NCBI GenBank assembly: GCA_039545355.1
Contig: BCJJ01000019.1
Location: 680,076-744,075 of the forward strand
Origin: Trichosporon coremiiforme
Lineage: Eukaryota > Basidiomycota > Tremellomycetes > Trichosporonales > Trichosporonaceae
Length of the DNA: 64,000 nt
Reading direction: 5' to 3'
Shown here: positions 10,493 to 21,731 of the stretch, in pieces
How positions within the stretch are numbered: the stretch's first letter is position 1
Layout: every line of letters starts with the position of its first letter
The notes under the pieces: generated by a model
Databases searched by the model: none
What the model was told of the DNA's origin: nothing
Seen by the model: only the letters and a program-made list of their open reading frames with translations
Translations under genes and position numbers: made by a program

Positions 10493-13400
10493 TCAGTACA
10501 GCGCCTTGTACGCATCGGCCATTTGGACGAGTAGGTCGGCCTCGCGGAGCTGCCAGTCCTGGTCAATCTCGCGCTGGACCTTGCGCATCCGGTCCGGAAT
10601 GACACGCTTCACCTGTACTGACAGCGCGGCGCTTACGGGCTTGTGGTCAGACACAGTCGGCTCGTACCGCCTATAGTTGATTGCGCTGATGCGCGGCGAA
10701 GACGTGAATAGGATCCGGTCACACCACGCGGGGATGCGCTTCTTCTCGCTGCTGTCGTACTCGTCTGTTCCGGGATCGTACTTGTACGTTGGGAGGAAGT
10801 CGATGGGTGCCTCGGCAAAGTAGCGCAGGCGGAAGGCGTGGTTTGATTTCATCTCCTTGCGCAGTTGGTCGTGTTCCAGCAGACTGACTAGGTCGCCGCG
10901 AGAGAGCGCGCCGATTACAACGTCTCGACGCTGGTCGATGCGGTAGTTCAGGTCCCCGTTCAGGATGACAAACTCGTGGTCGAGGATGCCGCTGCCATCG
11001 CCACCGTGTACGTACGGAAGCTTGTCGGCTGGCGGGAAGACGGCCTTGTCGTCCATGATTGCGGCTAGGTCAGCGTTGCGCGCCGCCTTGTGCCGCTGCC
11101 CCGCCGCCAGGTGCACATTGATGAAGCAGATCGACGTGTCGTCCAGCACCATGCGTGCTACGAGAGCACCCTTGTTGCCGTACATACCGCCGATGCCGCG
11201 CTTCACAGTCGACACGGACACGTCTCGGAGCGAGTCGCGCAGCTCCGTCTTCACAAACATGACTGCAAAGAGGCCCACGAGCTGCTCCGAGTGCACCTTC
11301 GTGTACGGGCCCAGGTTCTTGCGCACCTCGAGCGAAAGCTTCTCCGCCCACGCCTGGTACACGCCGGACACGCGGTCGCTGCCGCCCTTTCCGAAAAGAA
11401 GCGTTTCTGCCGTCAGCTAAAGTGACCCCGACATGTCAGCTGCACTCACTCGCTGTCAGCTTCTTGTCCGTCAGAGGAATGACCTCCTGGAAGCCGAAAA
11501 CGATAATGTCGGGGCTCTCGACGGATGCAAGTAACTCGGGCAGGAAGTTTGCGTTCGTGCCACCCACGAGGTCGGTCGGCTTGGCGCTGTCGATGTTCCA
11601 CGAGCAAACGAGGATGCGCACCTCTCGGAACTCGCAGTACTGTTCCTGCCGTGCGACCATCTGATTGTCGATCCAGTCTATGGCGAGCAGGCCGTCCCAC
11701 GCATGCAGCGTGTCGCGGCTGCACGACCATGCCATGAAGCGCCGCGTCGCCTCAATGCTGTACGGGTCCACGACCAGCGTGTGCACTGGCTGGTCGCCGT
11801 GCGCGTTCCAGATGTTCGTCGTCACCCACGGCATCTCGTCCAGCTTCCAGGCGTGGATTTCGCCTCGCCGGTTGCCAGCCCACAGTCGCTCGCCGACGCC
11901 TTCGAGTGATAGAATGTCCGTGCTCGACACCTTAAGCACACGTGCGCACTGTAGCTGCCCCTCGCTGATTGTCCAGAGGGACACAAAGCCACCCTCGTGG
12001 CCGATGTACGTGATCGAGGGGTCGAGTGGCATGACCGTCGCGGAGGTCGCCGAGCCCGTCCATTCCGTTGTCAGGGCCATAAGCGGCGGCGGCGCCGTAC
12101 CGGGGTACGTTATGTCCCAGACGCGAACGGTGGGGCCGCGCGCTGTCGCGCTGTTGGTCGTCGAGCGCACTGCAGGTGCAGTGGCAGCCCATAGCTGTCC
12201 GCGGATCATCTTGACAAACGTCGGCTTCTCGGTGATGCGGAGGTTGCGCACAATCCGGACGCCGCCCTCGTCCTCGGGCCCGTCCGTCGTAGGCACCTCC
12301 CACACGTTGAGCTTGCCAAATTCGTCGAGCGTAACCATGTTGCGTCCGCTGCGCATGATATGCGTAACAGCCGCAGAGTGCACGCCAGGGTGCGTCGCAG
12401 TGATCTCTCCGCTTCTGACATCGAGCTCCCAGATGTGTCCATCCCGGTTTCCGCACCACAGGTAGCGGCCCTCGTGAGCGTCGTTTGTCGACGGACGGAA
12501 GCACAGCGCCGTCACACGCGGCTCCTTTACCTTGCTGTCTAGACCCATGTGCTTCGGATCGAAATCCAGTATAGGTCCTTCGGGCAGATGCGCGTCGTAC
12601 ACCTTCACATGGTGGTGAGCGCACACCACAAACCGCCCGTACACCGTGAACGCCGTTATTGAATGGGCGGCGTTGACCTCGATGTTAGGCGAGAACTGCG
12701 GCGGTCGTCGGTTCGCCTGAGATCCGTCGGGGTGCTCCTCCAACAGTCGCGCCGCCAATGATGTCAGTCCTGGCGTTGCGGTCGTGGACCCATCGTCCTC
12801 ATCGTCCGAATCAACAGAGACCATAATTGTACCGCTGCGCTGAGGGGTCGAAATGGTGTCACGTCGTGGCGGAGGAGCATAGCCCGAGCCACGCGAGCTG
12901 ACTGTCGAACTGCGATGCAGACCAGTCGACGCCGTGTCGCTACGCTGAGGTGGAGGAGGCAGTCCGTCTCGATCGGCGACCGACGACGCTCTAGATCGTG
13001 ACGCCGGAGATGGCGAGTGCCCTGCAGAAATGGTGTTCTGACGGACGGGCAGAGGAGGCGCTCCTGCTGGTCGAGCGCCCGCCACTGTCCTAGAGCGGGG
13101 GCGCTGCGGGATAGACTCGGGAGGAGGGCTCTTCGGAGTAGGAGCTGCCGGCTTGTTGCCAGGCAAAGGAGGTCGGCTAGCCGCTTTCGCCACGTCAGGC
13201 GGCAGATCAGGTGATGTCCCCATCGTGTTGGACCGCTGTGGTAACGGGGGAGGAGCCACAGGGACCGCACCGTCTCCGACGTTGCCGGTTGGTCTGCGAA
13301 CCGGTAACGGAGGCTTCGGGACGCTGCCTGATTGAGAGCCCGCGGATCCGACAGAGGCCGTCGACTTCTTGGGCGGTGGCGGGGGAGGTCGATGCGCATG

Positions 13401-14763
13401 CGGCGTTGGCGTGGGTTCAAGGATAACGGGCTCATCTCTCTTCGGAGGTGGCGGAGGTGGCCGATGGGCGTGCGGGGTCTGGTCGAGCTGAACGTGCTCG
13501 TCAATCTCAACGGGAGACTCGGAGCGCATCAGAACCGGGGACTGGAAGGGGGAAGCAGTGAGTGTTCGGTTTCCTGGTGTGAGACCTGCAGGCGAAGCGG
13601 ACTGCTGAAGACCAGCTGGTGAAGCAGACCGCCCTATTCCTGAAGGCGAAGCTGATCGAGAGATAGGAGGAGGAGGGGGTGGAGCTCGTTCCGACTTTTC
13701 TGAACTCGAGGCGCCGCTCGCAGCGACCTTTGGTCTCGATACCGGCGGAGGTGGCGGCTCCGTGAAAGAGGACGGTGGGGCCACAAAGGATGAAGGCGGG
13801 TGCGGGCTGCCTGACTTCTCCTTCTTCAGAGGAGGCAACAGTGTCGGAGCCTGAACATGAACAGAAGGTGCTGGTGAAGTCCGCGCAGAGCTGGATCTCG
13901 TGCTAGGAGTGTCTCGCGGCTGACTGACGGTGAGGTTCCCTGATGGTGATGGCGCGGCAGCCGCTGTTCCCTTTGCGAAGCGCTCACGGATCGCTGCAAA
14001 GGACTGGGGCGCTTCTTTGACATCGCCTGTCGGGCCAGCAGGGGGAGGTGCTGGTTCTGGCGTCGGAGGTTCCTCCACATCCAGACGAGGGCCGGGTTCC
14101 GGTGACGCTACGACTGTGGGAGGGGGGCTCGGTTGACAGAGTGGTGACCGAGGTCTGGAGTACCTCTCATAGATCGGTGTTGGAGACAAGACGGGAGGCG
14201 CACTATGTGCCGATGCCTTCGGAGATGCCGAGAGAGAGGAGGCAGCAGGTTTCGGAGGTCGCGGCGGCGGGACTTTGGTCTCCGATCCTGCAGTCGGGAT
14301 ATTCACGGGCGTACCGACACCAGTCACCACGGTCGTCTCTTTGACAGGCGGTGGCTTAGACGCAGGTTTCGGCGGGGGCTTGGGCTTTGACTTGACGGGT
14401 TGCGGTACGTTGACGACAAGACCCGGGTGGACGATCGGTTTCTGCTCATGTCAGTCATTCAAGCGCTGCGGCAGGAGGAAGGCGACGTACGCTCTCATCC
14501 TGTGGGGCTGGTTCGATTGGCGGGACATCAGCGAGGGAAGGGTCGATCGAGGACGGAGCGGAATGAGTAGCCTCTGCACCGTGGTCGGCGGGTGCTGGTG
14601 CTGGTGGCCGAGGTGAAACTGGCCGCGACTTGCTCACATAGTCGCGGGTGTCGTGAGCCAAAGTTTCAAACTTGCTCCGCAGGGCCGAGATGGAGACATG
14701 ATGGTGATGGTGGTGGTGGTGGTGGTCGGAAGGGCTAGCCGGTTCCTTGTCGGGACTGGCCAT
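10493..14763 (-). CDS. WD40-containing inositol polyphosphate 5-phosphatase
   Basis: Removes the 5-phosphate from phosphoinositides or soluble inositol phosphates. Three exons: 14763-14491, 14441-11450 (or from 14444; tandem CAG/CAG-type acceptor) and 11406-10493, giving about 1392 residues. Residues 1-90 include a run of nine His (about 14700-14725). Residues ~92-660 are Pro/Ser-rich and disordered, with many PPPPP clusters that suit SH3 or profilin binding. Residues ~680-1010 form a WD40-like propeller (GRYLWCGNRDGHIWELDV, ITYIGHEGGFVSLW, WSCSRDTLHAWDGL). The catalytic domain begins at REVRILVCSWNID and shows the family motifs GIGGMYGNKGA, CFINVHLAAG, ILNGDLNYRI, IPAWCDRILF and VSDHKPVSA. 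WD40 plus 5-phosphatase is a known architecture in fungi and plants. No CAAX box; membrane targeting is unknown. Confidence 0.92.
14700..14726 (-). repeat. CAC/ATG-rich microsatellite encoding nine His
   Basis: On the minus strand the sequence CACCAC... encodes nine consecutive His codons early in the 5-phosphatase (residues ~15-23, after ASPSD). The plus strand reads (ggt)n with one gat. Such runs expand by slippage, so the length may vary among strains. Confidence 0.9.
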
Positions 14764-15524
14764 GGTATATCAACTCTTGGCTGGTCGATCCAAGAGCCGG
14801 GGGGTATGCGTGCTGATGGGCTTGAGAACGGGTCGGTGAATGAGGTTGAGGGACAACGAGCCGGCGGTGATGACAGTGCTGGCTGGCTGGCGGCTGAGTG
14901 TACCCCGCGCCGACGCAGTGCGGGGTAGCGAATACGTAAGACGTTGACGGGCGCGTTGGTGGGAGGCTCACTCGCGATCACCACATGGCGTTTTCCTGAT
15001 ATGCTCGCTCGAGATTCTCACCTGAGGGTTTAAGGGTGATGAATGCCGAGTTGTGCAAGCATGTCTAGCCGTCGAGTAGACGTTTGCGAGGGTGCTCCGA
15101 AATTTGCTGTGCAGGAAGCAGAATGGACTAGCGCAGCAAGGAGCGAGGCTGAATGCCAGGCGCGCTGGGTGGTGAGGGTGAGCACATATCTGCGGGGTCG
15201 CAGTTGTATGCGAGGTGCCCTGTTCGTCCGGACCCTCGATCCTCAAAGGATGGATTCAAGGTGCGATCGATCGCGGATGCAGGCTGCCAGGTTGCCAGTG
15301 GTAAACCGACCTCCACCTGGAATTGGCTCTGGACTGGTTGGATGCTGCGAGCTCATCTCATAGGACTGGCGACATGAACCAATGACAAGATGTTAAGTGC
15401 CCCTCCCAATTAACGTCATATGTGTCTGCAGCCGTGCAGCCCGTGCAGCCGCAGCCAGCCGTGCCAGCCGTGCCAGCCGTGCCAGCCGTGCCAGCCGTGC
15501 CAGCCGTGCCAGCCGTGCCAGCCG

Positions 15525-15560
<36 letters not shown>

Positions 15561-15937
15561 GAGTGTGACCATTGAGCCTAGCGAACCGTAGACTCGTCCA
15601 GCAGCTGCCGCTACCACCCCCCATCCTTCTGTCACCTCCTTCCTCGTCCACACCACTTCGCCTACCCCCTCCCGACGGATCCCTCTTGTCCAACATCTCG
15701 GCATCTGTCCGTGCATGTCGGCTTTCCCACGTCCTTTGGCGGCGCCTCATTCATTCCGTACACCGTACACGTAGACCGCCACCCACTCTCCCACACCCTC
15801 CTGCGACACTCGAGCTGAATCAACACATCAGCCTCGTTTCCCCCGGTATCGGCATACTCGCTCGTCTCATACCTCTCGAAACCCGTCTTGCAATTCGACC
15901 GTTCCTTCCTTCGCATTCGCCATACTCGTGATTCACG
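14764..15937. promoter_or_regulatory. divergent intergenic region with minisatellite
   Basis: This 1.17-kb segment separates the 5-phosphatase start (minus) from the CUE/CCCH/Smr gene start (plus). It holds the 5' regions of both. The only conspicuous element is the GTGCCAGCC/CCAG tandem array at 15461-15560. The stretch 15580-15937 is C/T-rich, typical of a fungal 5' leader. No small gene was recognised. Confidence 0.5.
15461..15560 (+). repeat. GTGCCAGCC minisatellite running into CCAG microsatellite
   Basis: Eight perfect 9-bp units GTGCCAGCC begin at 15461, 15470, 15479, 15488, 15497, 15506, 15515 and 15524. The last unit runs into about eight copies of CCAG, ending at 15560. Degenerate units (GTGCAGCC) extend left to about 15432. 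The array lies in the shared 5' region of two divergent genes. Its 9-bp unit keeps reading frames open on both strands, which explains the artificial Ala/Gly/Trp-rich open frames there. Confidence 0.95.
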
Positions 15938-18882
15938 ATGGCATCCAAACCGGGCGGGGACCAGTCGGTCCTCGATACCAACCCCCACCTAGCACATTAT
16001 GTGTTCAAAATGTTGGTCACTAGTCTCGCTACCCGTAACGCGAGTGGCCAACACCCTCTGAGCGTTTCATCCTCTGGCGAATCCGACTCCGACGACGATG
16101 ACAACCACCACACAGACAGTCACTCTGAGCACAACGAGACTGTGAGCTCTGCCGACGAGGATGGCCAGCCCCAGCCACCGCGGTCCAACACCAGCTCGAA
16201 CGGCAACCGCACCACGGGTCCGACCCGTGAGGAGAAAGAAGATATCGTCCGCAAGATCATTGAGCTTCTCGACAACGAGCAGGAGGAAGACGTGAAGGAC
16301 CTGCTGCGTAGTCCTATGGGAGACCTCGGAAAGGTAAGCGCGTGTTCCAGAATTCCCTATTGTTCCAAGCCAGCCCAGACTGACCTCAGGACGACACGAT
16401 CATGGACCAGGTCTGCCTCGACTGCATGCACCGTCACAGAGGTACGTTGTTGTTCTCGACGATGCCGAGCTGATATATATCAGATGACCTGAGTGGTTTG
16501 CCTTATCAGGCAGGGGCTTTCACACCCACCCGTATACGCCGGCCCTACACGCCCACAGGTGTAGGCACACTCCGAGTTCGCACCCCTCTCGCACGTCCGC
16601 ACTCCCCTGCGGGCTCAGGAGCCGTGACCCCGACCTCGACGCATGGTCCGTCGGCTTTGGGTCGCGTTGACTCGTCCAACAGCGCTCCGGTGTCCCCCTC
16701 GACCTCTCCCCGCCAAGCACTCAATGTGAAGGCGGCGACGTTCAACCCGACCGGAGGTCCGGCGACTCGCAATTTGAGCAACGTGACTACTGGGTTCACC
16801 CCCAGCGCGGACCCGTGGCGTGACGCGGAGCCGACCTCGAGGTCTGCGAGTCCATACGCCTTCGGTGCCGGTCAGAGTATGGTGCGCACTGGGTCGGGTC
16901 GTATTATGGCAGCGCCGATCATCAGCGACCCGTCCAGCCCTTTCCACTCTCCCCTCGGCACACCGACCCGCACGCACGCCAAGCTTGCAGGTGACATGTT
17001 TGCCTCGCCTGCGATGACGGCTCGTCCGGCCAGTCGTGGTGTCGTTCCCGACGAGGAAGACGACGAGGAGTTCTCTCCGTTCGGTTCCGGTCTCCCCAGG
17101 CTTCACCACCAGAATGATTCGGGTCTCAACTCGCACGCCAAGCCGTTCGAGCCAACGTTTGGCGGTGCCAACCACGACTTACACCCTACCGGCAGTCCGC
17201 TGGCCACGCCGTACGGCTCGCAAGCGTCTACGTCGTACGAGTCCAAGTCGTCGGCTGACGCAGACGACGACCCGAACGCACCTCCTTCAGGCATGACGCC
17301 CCTGGATGTACTGTCGTCCGTGTTCTCGACTGTCCCTCGTGTGCAGCTCGAGGATGCACTGCACCGCGCGGGTTATGACTTTGAGGCGGCAATGGCCATG
17401 CTCGTGGCGCAGTACGCTCACCCACGCTCAGGTGCCTCGACGCCACAGCGCATCAACTCGCCCCGACCTCTGATCGGTATTGATGGCCGAGGGGGTCCCC
17501 AGCATGCTCCCGGACCTGGGTACTTTCAGCAGGGAGGTCGTGGCTTGGGTGGCAATGTGAACTCGGGCATGGGAGGACCTCGTAACGCGGGTCCGACCCG
17601 GATGTGTCGGTACTTCCTTAACGGAGAATGCCGTCGTTCGGACTGCAGGTTCAGGTTTGTTTACACCATTGTTACTTATCACTGACCCTTCGCAGTCACG
17701 ATCTGGACCGTGCGCTGTGTCGCTTCTGGTTGCGGGGCCACTGCGCCAAGGGCCCGAGCTGCGAGTGAGTTGCTAATCTCGGTCATTCACTGACCCGTGC
17801 GCAGGTTCATGCACAACCTCCCGAACAACATGGACCCGAACCAGCTGAACTCGTCCATGAGTCGTATGAACCTGGATTCGCCCGGTGGTTCGATCCCCGG
17901 AACGCCGCCGATCCAAGGTCATTACGGCGCCAACCACGGCGGTGGCGGCGGTGACGACTTCCCAGACCTGCTTGCCGCGCGCTTGAACCGTCACGTCGGA
18001 CGTTTCGATCCCGCGCGCAACCGTTTTGCCAATGCGGTGAAACGCCCGGCCCCTGCTCCGCCACCTGCTGGCGTCATTCATGTCACTGGTGCCCAGCCGC
18101 GCATGGTGTCTGCCCAAGGCAATGGCCCGCTTGGCGGGGACCGGACCCCGAGCAACCCGCCGGCACCAGTGCCCGTCGTGCCGCGTCCCTCGAACCGTGT
18201 CAGGCTGCACGCGCCTACGCTCCTGCCGACGCTGGCGACTGGTTCCGCTGCAAACGAGCAGTACATGACGGCGCGCGCTGCATCGATCCGCCTCGGTCAT
18301 GCCCGCAACGCATGCTTGGCGCGCGCGGCAGACGCTTTCCGTCGCGGTGACGGTGCGGCTGCGAAGCGTTTCTCACGCGAGGGCAAGGCTCTCAACGAGA
18401 AGATGCTTCACGAGGCGGCCGAGGCGGCGAATGCCCTGGTCAAGGACCGAATGCACGATGCGCAGCGCGCGGTGCGGGAGCGGGATCCGTCGTGGTCGGA
18501 CGACCCGCGCGACCGCTCCGAGCGGGGCAAGGAGTGTGGCTCTGGTCTCGGTGTCATTCTCGGCGTCGCGTCTGCAGGCAAGGTGCCGGGCGGTGAGCGT
18601 CTGTCGCCCGAGGAGCGCACCGAGTGTCTCCTCGACCTGCATACGCTGCACGGTTCGGAGGGTGCCGAACTCGCGAGCCACTTCCTCGCCGAGCTCGAGC
18701 GCGAGCACTACCGCGGCCTTGCTTACATTGTTGTCGGTGAGGAGAAGCACGTCGGCCAGCAGGACCCGGCTCGCGGTGCGTCCAAGGTGCGCCTCTCGAG
18801 CAGTGTCAAGCAGTTCCTCGCCGAGTGGGGCTACGCGTGGAGCGAGAACGCGGGCGTGTTATGCGTCGACCCGTGCCGATAG
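15938..18882 (+). CDS. CUE / CCCH zinc finger / DUF1771-Smr domain protein
   Basis: Five exons fit in frame: 15938-16333, 16390-16441, 16484-17654, 17696-17764 and 17805-18882 (921 residues). The N-terminus is Ser/Asp-rich. A CUE-type ubiquitin-binding domain is at ~420-460 (TPLDVLSSVFSTVPRVQLED). A tandem CCCH zinc finger is at ~522-575, assembled across two introns: CRYFLNGECRRSDCRFSH then CRFWLRGHCAKGPSCEFMH. DUF1771 spans ~715-780 (YMTARAASIRLGHARNACLA) and the Smr domain ~839-921 (LDLHTLHGSEGAELASHFL and YIVVGEE). Smr domains of this class can be endonucleases acting on mRNA on stalled ribosomes; CUE and CCCH suggest ubiquitin and RNA binding, so a role in translation-coupled mRNA quality control is a reasonable inference. 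The DLH motif expected for nuclease activity is present; the usual GxG (TGRG) loop is less clear (VVGEEKHVG). Confidence 0.9.
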
Positions 18883-19319
18883 GGTTAGAGTAAGTCAGTA
18901 GTTAGAGTCAGCAGTAAGGTATCAAAAGGGCACGCCGAGCCTGTACCACCAGCTTAACCATAGAGGGTGCTGCCCGGGGAAAGCAAGAAGTAAGAAGAAA
19001 GATAGAAGTCAATGCAGTAAAGTCCCAGTTCCCTGCGAGCGCAGTGAGCATGAGCAGTGAGCGAGCGTAGGCGTGAGTGTATGCATCAGAACGCGCAAGC
19101 ATGACCTCCCACACCGAGATCATGGAAGGATGCGCAAGTAGAGTGCGGGGCCCACGCTCGGCGGGTCTACGTGCGCTTGGATTCGCCACTTTTTCACCCC
19201 TCCCACCTATCTACGACCCAGCACCCTGCAGTGCCTCCGCGGACCAGCCTCGGACATTGTTTTCTCATCATCCACCGCCGCCGCTCACCCTTCCACACAC
19301 ACAAGAATAATCATCGAAA
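18883..19319. promoter_or_regulatory. intergenic region and promoter of TOM7
   Basis: This segment includes the 3' flank of the Smr gene and the 5' flank of TOM7. The last 100 bases are rich in C and T (cctcccacctatctacg, cctttccacacacac), as in fungal 5' leaders. No RNA gene or repeat recognised. Confidence 0.45.
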
Positions 19320-20210
19320 ATGGCCTTCTCCGACGAGACTAAGGACCGCGTTAACGCTGCTATCGGGTGGGTATCAGCTTTGAGCGCCTGGAAATTGTAG
19401 CTGACGGACAGTGTTGCCAAGGTTAGTTTTCTCCGATGAGGGTCGTAAAGGTTCTTTTTCGATGTCGAGCATACCGAAGTGTGCCGAACGACGGGAAAGG
19501 AGAGCCTGAAAGAGAGAGAAGGGTACGGGATCGATTGGAGATGAGAAAGGTGGACAGCTTTTGAGTTCGACTTCTGTGGTGATATTCGACAAGCGGCGAT
19601 CGACTTCTTTCACCGTATCCCATCAACAACAAGTCTCGGACTCGACTGCTCTGACGACTTCTACCAATTAGGGACTCTCATTGGGAGTCCGCGTCGAACG
19701 ACGGGCAGGAAGCGTCGCTCAGACGAGCTTGAATCGTAACAACCGCGACGCCCTCGTGGCCCTCCTTCGGCGTCGTCCTTTGCGTTTCGATCTATACTCG
19801 ATCCATTCAGCCATCAACTCGCTGTCGACTTTCCGGATCCGTCAAAGAGACTGTTCGGACAAGGGTCAATCCGTATTGATCTCTCGGCCCCTCTCCCTCT
19901 CGCTCCGACTCTGTCCTTGTCGCCTTCGTCCTCTGCCCTCACTCTCGATCCAGGCCCCTTCCCCTTCATCCCTTCCTTCATGAGCTCCCACATCCAGAAA
20001 CTTACAGCTAACCCCAGACCGCCATCACCATCGGCTGGCTCCCGCTCATCATCTGGATCGGCTACTCGAACTCGAGCCCTCAGCCCTCGCTCATCAAGTG
20101 AGTTGTCTCTGGCTCCGGGAAGTTTCCGCAGGGAACTCCGTCAAAAGAGCCAGATGTGACGCCTTCATCGCGTAAAGCTGACACACAGGCTCATCACCCC
20201 CCTCGCCTAA
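19320..20210 (+). CDS. TOM7: mitochondrial import receptor subunit Tom7
   Basis: Tom7 is a small tail-anchored subunit of the outer-membrane TOM translocase that modulates assembly of the complex. Four exons give 52 residues: 19320-19366, 19412-19421 (a 10-nt micro-exon), 20018-20097 and 20189-20210. All junctions are GT-AG and frames join. The protein begins MAFSDETKDRVNAAIGVAK and continues TAITIGWLPLIIWIGYS; the end is PSLIKLITPLA. This matches the family pattern of a short DE/K-R-rich cytosolic helix, a GWxPxxxxxG membrane segment, an RP/QP loop and a final L-SPL-like motif. Intron 2 is about 596 nt, more than ten times the usual intron length here. The neighbouring small acidic gene is convergent (stop codons ~225 bp apart). 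Too short for automated ORF lists. Confidence 0.88.
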
Positions 20211-20434
20211 GCAAGAGGAATTGTCGATGAAGGTGAGCTCAGGAAATGACAACTGTGAGCTGATGACCAGTTTTGTCTGTAGCCCCACTACCACTCATCA
20301 ATGCACTAGATTAGCACGGCTGTGTTGCACGGTTGCTCTAGGGATACATGGAGGTACAACTGAAGTTACAGGTTCTCGGACAGTGTCTATCATCCCGCTT
20401 CTTCTCGGTGCGACGGGTGGTGACTGGGTGACGA

Positions 20435-20797
20435 TCACATGACGATGACGATATCGTCGTCGTCGTCGCTGTCGTCATCCTCGTCGTCCATGTCCACATC
20501 CTCGTTCACCGGCGCAGCTGGCTCAGAAGCAGGAGACGGTGATGACGGCGATGTCTGTCTGTCAGTTTTGGCGACTACACCGGAGCTCACCAGACTCTGA
20601 CAGCGCTTGGGCGACACGATCGGCCGATCTTTTGGTGCCCTTTGGGCGGAATCGAGGATGGCAGAGACGGGGATGCCGTCGATGTGTGTCGGGGTCTGCT
20701 TGCGCTTGAGCCCGTTGCTCGAGAGAGTCTGAGTCTGCGAGAGGGTGATCTGCTGGGGAGACTTCGATGGCGGTGTGTTGGTGATGGTGGCGGACAT
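20435..20797 (-). CDS. small protein with acidic C-terminal tail, unknown
   Basis: Starting at ATG 20797 the frame encodes 120 residues: a Ser/Thr/Gln-rich N-terminus (MSATITNTPPSKSPQQITLS), a basic stretch GLKRKQTPTHIDGIPVSAIL, then a strongly acidic tail (VDMDDEDDDSDDDDD) ending IVIVM. A 36-nt intron (20590-20555, GT...ACTGACAGACAG) can be removed in frame, giving 108 residues; the branch-like ACTGAC next to the acceptor makes this likely. I do not recognise a family. The acidic tail and KRK patch would suit a nuclear or chromatin-related protein, but that is only inference. An 18-bp tandem repeat lies 45-135 bp upstream of the start. Confidence 0.6.
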   Translation of the reverse strand: MSATITNTPPSKSPQQITLSQTQTLSSNGLKRKQTPTHIDGIPVSAILDSAQRAPKDRPIVSPKRCQSLVSSGVVAKTDRQTSPSSPSPASEPAAPVNEDVDMDDEDDDSDDDDDIVIVM

Positions 20798-21731
20798 GTC
20801 GTGGGCAGGGCAAACAGGGTACGGGCAGAGCAGATCGGAGTAGGAGTAGGAACACTCGCAGGAGTAGGAACACTCGCAGGAGTAGGAACACTCGCAGGAG
20901 TAGGAACACTGGCAAGAGTAGGAATACGGCTAGGACTGGAGGGGTGTGGATAAAGGGAGAGGAGACAGGAGTATGGTAAAAGCAGTATGGGTATAGAGTA
21001 TGGGTATCAGTATGGGCAAGAGTCAACGAGTCAGACGTGGGAATGGTGGTCAAAATAAGGTGATGGTTGGAAGATTGCGGAATCAAGGTCACTAGGCCAC
21101 GCCAAGCTCGGACCCTAGTCTTCCTAGTCGCCCAGTCGCGCCCTTCGCATCCTCGTGCTCTCGTGCCCTCGTGCCCGTGCGCACCTATGACCGAGTGGGC
21201 AAGACCCGCGGTAGTCGCGGTGATCGTGCGGCAGGGGAATCAGAGGGCCTGGGTGACGACGCCAGACATAGTGACGCGTGAGTGTCTGAGTGTTTGGTTC
21301 CTGCACTGCGTCAAGCTGCTAGCGCGAACGGGTCGGCGCCGACCTGGACTAATGTCCCGTCTCCGTGTCCGCGGTGGCGGCTGCCCTGGGATGAGTGCTC
21401 AGACATCAACCGGTGAATCAAAGACTGCACAGCTTGCACAGCCGATTGACAGCATTCTTCAGTCGGAACAGGGCACGGTAGATGAGTATATATTAATGGC
21501 TGCATGCCTCGTATCCCGCAGTGTCACGCTTCTACGAGGAGAGCCCAGCACAAGAACATGCTTTACATGCGCGTTTTGACTATATCTGCCTGTATGCTAT
21601 GGTTGATGCTTCTATGCTTCTACTCTGCTCTGCTCTGCTCTGCTCTGCCCGCGCCTCGCTCCTCTTTCCGCCGCGACGCTTGAGCGCAACTCATCGGAGC
21701 CCTGCGCACCTCGGCTGTCGCCTCGGCCCGC
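20798..21731. other. intergenic region with tandem repeat
   Basis: Apart from the 18-bp array (20843-20932), this stretch is without recognisable genes. It also has a short TCTGC run (tctgctctgctctgctctgc, near 21627-21646) just 3' of the LRR-hydrolase gene. Confidence 0.45.
20843..20932 (+). repeat. 18-bp tandem repeat
   Basis: The unit GGAGTAGGAACACTCGCA occurs at 20843, 20861, 20879 and 20897 (the fourth with CTGGCA in place of CTCGCA). A degenerate fifth unit is at 20915. The array lies directly upstream of the minus-strand small acidic gene, so in its promoter or 5' leader. The leftover text on both sides carries related AGTATGGGTA and GGAGTA pieces. Confidence 0.95.
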
